Positions 56,171 through 64,000 of a DNA stretch of 64,000 bases are shown here, piece after piece (the stretch's first letter is position 1; each line of letters begins with the position of its first letter). Below the pieces are notes generated by a model, which saw only the letters and a list, made by a program, of their open reading frames with translations, searched no databases and was not told the DNA's origin. Origin of the DNA: Sinotaia quadrata (lineage: Eukaryota > Mollusca > Gastropoda > Architaenioglossa > Viviparidae); assembly GCA_028829895.1 (NCBI GenBank), contig CM054180.1:102872135-102936134 (forward strand), read 5' to 3'. A program made the translations under genes and the position numbers.

Positions 56171-57127
56171 ACAGTAATGGGTTACTACACCAGTAATCTT
56201 AATTCTGGGTATGACTGTCGGGTTTTCTTTCACAAAAGTGCGTAAATGCTCGATGATAGTATAGTACAATGTTGTATGCAACATCAGGGTATGTCAAACT
56301 ACACGAATGACAGAACGTTAAAATTAAACAGTCAATGTACGTGATTGTCTATAAAGAAAGGTTGCTATAACTGTTTCACAGTTGTCTTTGCTTGGTGAAG
56401 TGTAACCACTACTGAATACCATGGAAGGCCTTCTTTTTTGGACTTGCACTCTCTGTGTGTTCCAGTAAGTACTGAATACGGTTTTGTTTTGTTTTGCATA
56501 AATTCCATGAACAGTGTGATTTTAGATACTTACACATTCTTTGATGTCAGCTTTGTATTTAATTTGTTTCTGTGCAAAATCACACACAAAACTCAAACAT
56601 TTCTTGACAAAGCAGTATTTATAGCTGTACGGTATGCAGTGTATTTATGAGTGTTTGTAATTCATTTTGAAATTTTGCACATAATTAATGTGTTATATGT
56701 TTCACATATGACAGCGTTATGATTATAATTAGTTCTTATTATAATAATGCATATGCGATTTATTGTTTATGTGTGTTCATGATTGCTTTTAAACGTAGTA
56801 GATCATACATTTCTGATTTCCCACTAAGCGTTACGTCTAAGACTAAATGTACTAAATGTAATGTTCCGGCATTCCTCGAATTATGATATCACTACTCCCC
56901 CCTCCCCCTTCCCACCTCAACAACAAAAGAAAATGCTCTCATACGAATCTCGTATATATATAGGGTTAAAATTCCCATTACAGTCTACGTGAAAATCATG
57001 TTAATATGGTTACAGGATGTGGAAATTCATGTTATGCCATATACTGGTTCCATAGCCAAATATTTATTATATATATTATGAAAGTTATTATATTCTTGCT
57101 AATTAGTGTATTTATCTATACAGCCTA
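56171..57127. other. No gene recognised
   Basis: AT-rich, chance ORFs only. Confidence 0.5.
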
Positions 57128-57660
57128 CATCTACTCCACCTTGATTAATCTGTTGTACACTGTTAGCGTTATTGAACACGGTTTAAAATGTTCATATATT
57201 GATTAATCTAATGTATGTTGTTAGCGTTACTGAGCACAACTTAAAATGTTCATATGTTGATTAATCTAATGTATGTTGTTAGCGTTACTGAACACAACTT
57301 AAAATGTTCATATCTTGATTAATCTAATGTATACTGTTCACATTACTGAACATAGTTAAAAATGATCAACTGCCTTGATTAATCTATTGTGCGCTGTTAG
57401 CGTTACTAAACACAGTTAAATACGTTCCAATCCCTTGATTATTCTAGTCTCTACTGTTAGCGTTACTAAACACAGTTAAATATGTTCCAATCCCTTGATT
57501 ATTCTAGTCTCTACTGTTAGCGTTACTAAACACAGTTAAATATGTTCCAATCCCTTGATTATTCTAGACTCTACTGTTAGCGTTATTAAACACAGTTAAA
57601 TATGTTCCAATCCCTTGATTATTCTAGTCTCTACTGTTAGCGTTATTGAATGCGATTTAT
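57128..57660 (+). repeat. 60-bp minisatellite, about 9 copies
   Basis: Units contain gttagcgttactaaacacag; copies from 57420 to 57640 are nearly identical at exactly 60 bp, the left ones diverged. Confidence 0.93.
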
Positions 57661-58215
57661 AATGTTCAACACTGACTCCTCTATAAGGCTGTTATTTATG
57701 CGTTGATGCGCATTTTTTAGTGCATGGAAAATGCTTGTATAAAAAAATAAAAAGGGAATACCTCCATAAATGCTGATAAGAAGTGCTGATTACTAAACAT
57801 TTTATTTCAGAATATCATAAATATTCATACTTATCTACTGATGACAGCGTTTTGTATAGACCTACACAATGTGTCTCGGGGAGAAAAAAAAGCGAATGAA
57901 ATTCGACAACTGTTGTCGATGTTCCAACTCTGTCTTCTCCTAATAGATAAAGCAAGCGTTCATCATTTATTAATTTCAGTACAGACAGAAAAGCAGTTGT
58001 TAGCTAGACATTATCTCTTATATGGTTTTCCAGCTCTCTCTCTGTACAACGCATTCCTTTGAGCACGCGGGAGATTTTTCACTTGGCCAGCTTTACCCTC
58101 GAGCAAGTGGAATTTTGGGGAACAACGCAAAGCTTTCGTGGGAATGGGAAATAAACAAATAAGTAATTGTCAAATAGTGGGGCGTGAAAATTTCTTTTTC
58201 CCAGTACAATATAAA
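57661..58215. other. No gene recognised
   Basis: A short open frame at 57841-58062 (+) has no recognisable domain. Confidence 0.5.
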
Positions 58216-59558
58216 TGTGGCAGAGTAAATTTGCCTGTCCCTATTTTTAAACTTAATTCTTATATAGATTATTAAAGGTCAATGCGACACGACCTTCGGG
58301 TACTGTGCATGACGACATTTTTGTCAGTAGCAGAGTTAAAATAACAACTCAGATCAAGAATATGCTATAACTTGCTGATGTAATCCAAACTAATAGTCTC
58401 ATACTTGTTCACAACAATTTCACCCAATGGGGATTGACTGAAAGTTACTTTGTTGAAGAAAGTTATATATTCTATTCACTTTGATTTTAACTCAAGTCTG
58501 GCCAAAAAGGAGATTGTTAGCTTATGAAAGGAGCATGCCTTTTGATGATTTTCTAACCTTGTATTCATTCAGACTGCATTACTGTACTCAACCGGATCAT
58601 GTTGTGTGTATCAAGCATTGTTTTCGAACTTATCAGTAAATGTGTTGCTTTAAGTTAATTCCTGTAAATTATGTTCAAGAACCAATGTAATGGAAAGTGA
58701 GGCTTGATTTTTTTCTTGAGAATTCACAAAGATTTTTTTAACATTCCTTGCGCTGTGCTTTGGGTAGTGCATGTGAATATTCCTTCTGGTGTGCTTTGAT
58801 AGCGCATGTGAAGTTCTGGTCGATTCTCTATGCTGTGTTTGTGAGTGCATCGAAGATTCAGGAACAGTTGTGTCACGTGCCTAGAAGGGATATGTTGGAC
58901 TATCATCTAAAAAGAAAGAAAGTGACTTGTTGCAAACCTCGTGATTGTGAACGCATACCAGGGACAGCTGCCATCATTGAATATGTTATGTACAATGACT
59001 ATAATTATCTCTTTAAAACTCTACTCTCTTTCCTATGATGAAACCATATCTATGAACTTGATTATATATATAATTTGACTGCTCTTGTCTATACTAGGAT
59101 AAACTGAATGACTGTCTAATGTTTAATCAAACATTGTTGTGAAGTGATGTAAATGCTCTTTTGATTATATTTATATATTCATATATTGTATATTTGATTG
59201 TTGATTTAATAAATTTATTGTTAAATTTATTAACCCTCTTGCACATATATTAAAACCTTATGTTGGAGTAACAGTGGATCGTTAAATATAAATAAAAGGC
59301 TGATTTTTATTACTCCTTTAGTAAGAAGTGTCCACCTGCAGAAACAGTATGTGACTGTAAAACGTCTATCTTATTATTATGCAAAGAGTATAGTTTTACA
59401 ACACCCGTATTTATAATCCGCCAAGTGAGAGACATTTGGTTTTGTGGGAGAATTATTACTAACTATGAATTAAGATTCTCAATAACTAGTAATTAGTTAT
59501 GTGTTATTAATTAATACATAACAATCACAATCAATGAATGGTGCCCAGAAGCGTCACA
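58216..59558 (-). mobile_element. Solo LTR, full length
   Basis: Starts TGTGGCAGAGTAAATTTG and ends AGCGTCACA. Flanking 5-mers are ATAAA and ATAAG (4/5). It contains two internal direct repeats around gtgctttg(a/g)(t/g)ag(c/t)gcatgtg. It supports the same element limits as the copy at 17996. Confidence 0.87.
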
Positions 59559-59774
59559 ATAAGTACATATTCACTTCGCCAGGGAAGGAGGGAGGAAGGA
59601 AGGACGGAAGGAAGGAAGTTTTGACATGGCCAACTTTATGTTGCATTGTCTATTCCAGGAAACAGATACATCAAACTACTCATCAAAAAAATAAACGACG
59701 TTCAAGATCATTTGCTAAATGATGCTAGAATTTTCACTCACAATGTGACTTATAATTAAGCCTTCCAGTAAACA

Positions 59775-59910
59775 AATTCATTTATGTTCCTGGTAATGTA
59801 TTCATTTATGTTCCTAGTAATGTATTCATTTATGTTCCTAGTAATGTATTCATTTATGTTCCTAGTAATGTATTCATTAATGTTCCTAGTAATGTATTCA
59901 TTTTCATTTT
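59775..59910 (+). repeat. 24-bp minisatellite, about 5 copies
   Basis: The unit is built on gtaatgtattcatttatgtt plus ccta. Confidence 0.95.
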
Positions 59911-59977
59911 CCAGTCGTCATAGAACTGGTGGCAAATAATTTAGCAAGCAAATAAAAAAACTATTTCAATAGTTACC

Positions 59978-60258
59978 GTGGTTACAGTTCTCTATCAAAT
60001 GGATTCATTTCTGTCTAGGTACTTTCCAGTGCTTTCCAATGGTCTTGTAACCATTTCGCCAATCCTGCGAGAAGCATATGTCAACAACAAGGTAGAGAGT
60101 CTATTCAGACAGCCTGTGATTACGCCAGAATTCTGGGAAGAAGGCTGGAAACAAGTGGATACAAACGGTTTGTTAAGATGGCTTTGTTCTTTCTGCACAA
60201 AACAGGTCTCGGTATATACCAGACAGCTGATTATTCAACATTCCAGGGTCAATATAAT
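59978..60258 (+). other. Unassigned open frame beside the gypsy-like LTR
   Basis: A 94-codon frame (VTISPILREAYVNNKVESLF, PEFWEEGWKQVDTNGLLRW) has protein-like composition with a possible acceptor (tctgtctag) at 60018 and donor (aaaacag|gtctcg) at 60205. No family recognised. It could be an exon of an unseen gene or a transposon fragment. Confidence 0.3.
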
Positions 60259-61787
60259 TGTTGGTACCCCCCTAAATACGGGTATCTAGGACGGACAACA
60301 AGTTGAGGACGTCACTTCCGGTAACTCGTATTGAGCCCCCAGAGGAAACGATTCCTCACAGATAAGACAGGACAGACAGATAAGACGAAAGACAGACTCA
60401 AGACGGACGTTAGACGGACGTGACGATAACAATTATAAAATCCTACTAGACAGGAATGACAATAAAGTTGACAACACTAGTGAAGATTTAACAATAACTT
60501 TATATAACAATAAAAGAAAAATAAAAGAAAATAACAATAAAAGAAGAACAGTTAACAATGTAGTCCAAGTTACAAAATATAAGTCCTAGCTGATTCAGGG
60601 AAATGATAACCCCCCCTTAATGAAGTGATTTTTAGTGTCCGTTTTCCTTTCCCCAAATCGTTCCTTTTTCCGTATTTCAGTTCCAATACACTATTATGCA
60701 CTTCTGCTCAATGTTTATGTTTCTATACTTAGCTCAACAGCTGGGCAAAGGTCAACACAGCGTTGAATCCCCGTGGCGCATGCGTTCCCCGACGGCAGGC
60801 CCTTGAATAGTGGCTCCGTCCCTTTTCACTCTGCGTGAACAACAACCAGCAGAATACGTGTCTGCTCTCTGACCCGGATTTGGTCCTAGCTTCTGTTTGT
60901 AGATACTCTTTGTAGCCACTCTCTCTCTAGTTACTGTTTATAGATTCTCTTCCTCTGATTACTGTTTCTCTTCCTCTGATTACTGTTTCTGTTTGGTTCT
61001 GAAATGTAATTAAGGCAGTGTAAGTAACTGCTAATTACAGAATAAAAGTATTTAGGTGCCGGGGCTACTACTTCCCTGAGCACATTGGCACTAATCTGAA
61101 AGAAAAGGTTTAGTTAGAATACATAAATCATTCCCACACATCCTACCATTATTTTACTAAGTTTTACAAAAATTAAAATCAGCCACACATACCTTTCACG
61201 TTCCGAAACCGAATGAACCCAACGTCATCTGGTTGGAGTGCAGTACACTCAGGGATAGTCTTTCGGACTTAGAAATTTTCCCACTGTTTTCTTCTAAACT
61301 GATACCAGATGAAATCTCTGGGACTGCTCCTGCGTGTTTTAAAACTCGGTTTGTTCTGAGCTAGTGAAGAGAATTGGTTCGGTCCGGCTTATATAAAGGC
61401 TTTCCATTATTCCTGGTATTTCTTTGGAACTAACCCTTCCCTCTACTGTTATCTAAGAGTGGCCCTTTGATCCCCCGACCGCTTCCTGTATTCTGGCCTA
61501 TAGCTCAGTGTGAATCTATCCCCTTCTCTATCAGCTAGCTACAAGTGACCTTTGATCCCTAACCGTTTCCTGTGCCCTAGCCCTGGGTGGTCAGGTCTTG
61601 TATAACTCTAACGTCCTGCTAATGTCTTGGAGTGGCTGGTCAGTCTTGTAATTAGTGTCTTGGTTGAATGTTTTAAACGTATATTTTATGCTATGGTTCC
61701 TATACCTCTCATGTATCTACATTTTTCTATTTTAATTTTTAAATGTTTATGGAGTGATGCCGGGCTAAGTTTTGCTTTCGCCTGACA
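60259..61787 (-). mobile_element. Candidate LTR (3') of a gypsy-like retrotransposon
   Basis: On the - strand it starts TGTCAGGCGAAAGC directly after a polypurine tract and would end ACCAACA at 60259, giving TG...CA ends and 1,529 bp. It differs from the dispersed solo-LTR family. The distal end is a best guess because the other LTR is outside the window. Confidence 0.55.
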
Positions 61788-61803
61788 TCCCCCCCCCCTT
61801 TTA
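61788..61803 (-). other. Polypurine tract
   Basis: - strand aaaaggggggggggga directly 5' of the TG that opens the LTR, the expected plus-strand priming site of an LTR retrotransposon. It sets the element's orientation. Confidence 0.65.
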
Positions 61804-62410
61804 TGACCATCAATTAGTGAAAGTAATTGATGTCAATCCATAAAACTTAGAACAATCACGAGATAAACATTTCAAAATTTCCGGATTTACTGTTGTGACA
61901 ATCTTCCTATAGAGACTCTATTCCCTGATATCTATGAAATATCAATACGCGACTCTTAACTCATTTACTAAAGGATATCCATAAAATTGGTTACATAATT
62001 ACTTCAACATTTTAAGGGTGCATTACGCAATCACGTTAACCATTTAACGCTCAACGACGACATCTTAATAACCGACGGCATACTTCGCTACGCCCTCCTT
62101 CCCACACGCAATATTACAATATCAAAGAGTTATCAAAATCAACAACACGGTTACTACTTGTCAGGTTATAATAAACCTCTACATAATACGGAGTTCCTTT
62201 CAATAAGACATAAACATCATCCAAAAGATTATCAAAATAATATGTACAGTGGATCTCCACATAGAAAAAGCTCTCTCCAATATAACTCGAATAGAATTCA
62301 ACAAATCAAAATGAATGTAAAGTTAGCTACTACTACAAAAGAATTTTTAAAACTGTTTTGGCGACAATTTTGTCCCCGTTCATAACGCAAAATTATCCCT
62401 CCTTGTTTTT
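61804..62410 (-). other. Untranslated internal region of the gypsy-like element
   Basis: Lies between the polypurine tract and the stop of the long ORF. AT-rich with no clear frame. Confidence 0.5.
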
Positions 62411-64000
62411 CTATCCCAAATAATTGGCAATCCCGCGTTGCCTTACGATTATCTGGTAAGTTTGCAGAACAATTCTGCACTGTGGCTTTATATAGAGGTA
62501 AGCGCTCATTATGCGGTTTCTCATGTCATTCATAACTGAGGAGTCTGTAGTATTTTCACATCTAGACTTTCTTATCATTTTGAGTGAGCGCTCACGTGCA
62601 TCACCCCACCTTTCTATCTCAGAGTACCCGTTTGACGAACCATTAATCATACTGGAACATCTTTCATCAAAATAGTCTTGAGTGTTTAAGTCCACCCCTA
62701 TCCTTCGGTCACTTGCATCACTTCGGCATTGTAGCAACCCTATTTTCTTTCTTTTCTTAAATGTAGCCGTTAGGCCTTTAAAGTAAATCTTTCTCTTGTC
62801 GAATTTCGCATCATCATTCTGACCTATGTACATGTGTTTCACCCTTTCCCTCACGGTTACCCCGTCTATCCTTTCGCGGTTGCTTTCTAGAGTTAACGAG
62901 ATCGAAACGACATCTATAACTTCTCTTTTAGAGTAACGAACAGATTCTAGTCTTTCTAGTTTATTTTGTGCAACATCTGGGTCGCCTTGATACGGAATTT
63001 CGTCTTCCAAATCTTTCGCTTCACTAGCGCCAAACATCTTTAAAAATGCACGTCCGTTGTGTGCGTTTGTCGCTACGTCGTTTTCTCCTGTCGGCTTGTC
63101 TTTGAACCTAACTACACTGTCAAAGTACGTCTGTGCTGGTGTGAAAATTGCTGCGTCTGTGTTCTTCAATTTTACCCCTGTGTCATTTTCGAATTTTTGT
63201 CTCCCTTTCCTTCTTTCTCTGACATCTGGCCTATCTACCCTGGCATGGGGAATCCCCACGCGTGTTTCTGCTGACCTCTCAGTAACGGTCACTGCGTCCG
63301 TTTTGCGTGACGCGATAGCCTCGGGGTATCGCGATTCAAATTCTACGATGGACAAAATACGAGAATGCCCATTCATACGCGCAAGTGTTAACGGCCCTAT
63401 TGAATCTATGCCAGGGTTAAAAGTCACACCTATCAAGTGCGTGTCTCTGTCATCTATAGTCACTGTCGCCCTATGAGCTGAATCGCTCACACTTTCTGTC
63501 GTTACTAAAGGTTCAGATTCTTGTGGTGAAGTCAACAAAGTTTTGTTTATGTCGAACTGCGAAATTATCTTGTCACTGGGGAATGCAAACTGTCTCTCCT
63601 GTAACACTTGTTCTATTGGGTCAACCTCGTCTGTCTCACTTGGCTGAACTAACTCACTCTGTCTCTCTGTCAGACTGTCCAAAATTTTGCTAGGAGTTTC
63701 TGTCACTACCAGCTCATAATGCTCGTCACATGTCCCTACCCCATCTGGAAAAATCACAACTTCACCTCCTTCCATTTCACCTTGTAAGGTCAAGACGTCA
63801 CCCTTACTATGATGCTCTACACACTTTTCTTTATTGTCATGTTCTGAGTCAGTCTTACATAACTCAAAAGGGTCATCTCTATTCTGCCACTCTACATGAC
63901 CATTGTCACTGTCATTTGCATAACTGTCAGTGGCAACGTCTCTAGTCACTTCTGACTTATCCTCTGTCATGCTAAACAAGATAGGACAGTCATCTTCACT
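62411..64000 (-). CDS. Retrotransposon ORF with integrase-like segment, partial
   Basis: Open from the window edge to a stop at 62411, so the N-terminus is missing. A segment about 190-245 residues into the frame resembles a Ty3/gypsy integrase core: GIDSIGPL with the first catalytic Asp, then SRYPEAI and RVGIPH. After that the match fades, and the DxG/Q and NGxxE motifs with the other two catalytic residues were not found. The upstream part is acidic (Asp/Glu/Ser/Thr-rich), the downstream part basic; neither resembles reverse transcriptase. It is either a decayed polyprotein end or an accessory ORF containing a captured integrase piece. Confidence 0.55.
   Translation of the reverse strand, partial: SEDDCPILFSMTEDKSEVTRDVATDSYANDSDNGHVEWQNRDDPFELCKTDSEHDNKEKCVEHHSKGDVLTLQGEMEGGEVVIFPDGVGTCDEHYELVVTETPSKILDSLTERQSELVQPSETDEVDPIEQVLQERQFAFPSDKIISQFDINKTLLTSPQESEPLVTTESVSDSAHRATVTIDDRDTHLIGVTFNPGIDSIGPLTLARMNGHSRILSIVEFESRYPEAIASRKTDAVTVTERSAETRVGIPHARVDRPDVRERRKGRQKFENDTGVKLKNTDAAIFTPAQTYFDSVVRFKDKPTGENDVATNAHNGRAFLKMFGASEAKDLEDEIPYQGDPDVAQNKLERLESVRYSKREVIDVVSISLTLESNRERIDGVTVRERVKHMYIGQNDDAKFDKRKIYFKGLTATFKKRKKIGLLQCRSDASDRRIGVDLNTQDYFDERCSSMINGSSNGYSEIERWGDARERSLKMIRKSRCENTTDSSVMNDMRNRIMSAYLYIKPQCRIVLQTYQIIVRQRGIANYLG

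Noticed and set aside
63057..63476. 139-codon + strand ORF opposite the retroelement ORF
   Set aside because: It lies wholly within the longer - strand frame carrying the integrase-like motif, so it is a shadow.

Overview
The window is from an AT-rich, intron-rich animal genome. Long introns with GT/AG borders, many CA/GT, GA and GATA microsatellites, and several transposon families point to a metazoan. The TRPV-type channel genes and the mix of mobile elements fit a mollusc or another lophotrochozoan best; the phylum is an inference.

There are two recognisable protein genes, and they are paralogues. Gene 1 (+ strand) is followed from about 1.2 kb (firmly from 8.6 kb) to a stop at 25.33 kb. 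Gene 2 (- strand) runs from an ATG at 48.46 kb to a stop at 34.69 kb. Both encode TRPV-family cation channels: N-terminal ankyrin repeats, six membrane segments with a pore loop, and a TRP helix after S6. Their exon borders and phases agree over the ankyrin-to-pore part, including a 150-nt exon in each. They converge tail to tail across about 9.4 kb, so the pair is an inverted duplication. Both have a changed selectivity filter (GVDD in gene 1, GLID in gene 2, against GMGD in TRPV1-4), so they may be subunits of one heteromeric channel. Gene 1 also carries a 555-bp in-frame minisatellite: 18.5 copies of a 10-residue unit inside the ankyrin domain.

Most of the rest is mobile or repeated DNA. 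One dispersed family accounts for at least a dozen copies in both orientations. Its ends are TGTGAC...GCCACA and one copy has a perfect 5-bp target duplication, so I read it as a solo-LTR family. Copies sit in introns, downstream of both stop codons and upstream of gene 2. Other elements are a decayed Mutator-like transposase gene split by one of these LTRs, a 5'-truncated LINE inserted into another LTR copy, two mariner-like remnants (one with terminal inverted repeats), and at the right end a gypsy-like LTR element on the - strand whose internal region leaves the window.

Layout: 0-4 kb, candidate 5' exons of gene 1; 4-8.5 kb, intron with minisatellites and an LTR; 8.6-25.3 kb, gene 1 core exons with MULE and LTR insertions in introns; 25.3-34.7 kb, intergenic DNA with LTR, LINE and simple repeats; 34.7-48.5 kb, gene 2, including a broken copy of its own ankyrin exon; 48.7-54.5 kb, LTR pieces and a 1.1-kb segmental duplication carrying a candidate non-coding first exon of gene 2; 54.5-60.2 kb, minisatellites, a mariner remnant and an LTR; 60.2-64 kb, the gypsy-like element. 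No tRNA, rRNA or CRISPR array was recognised.
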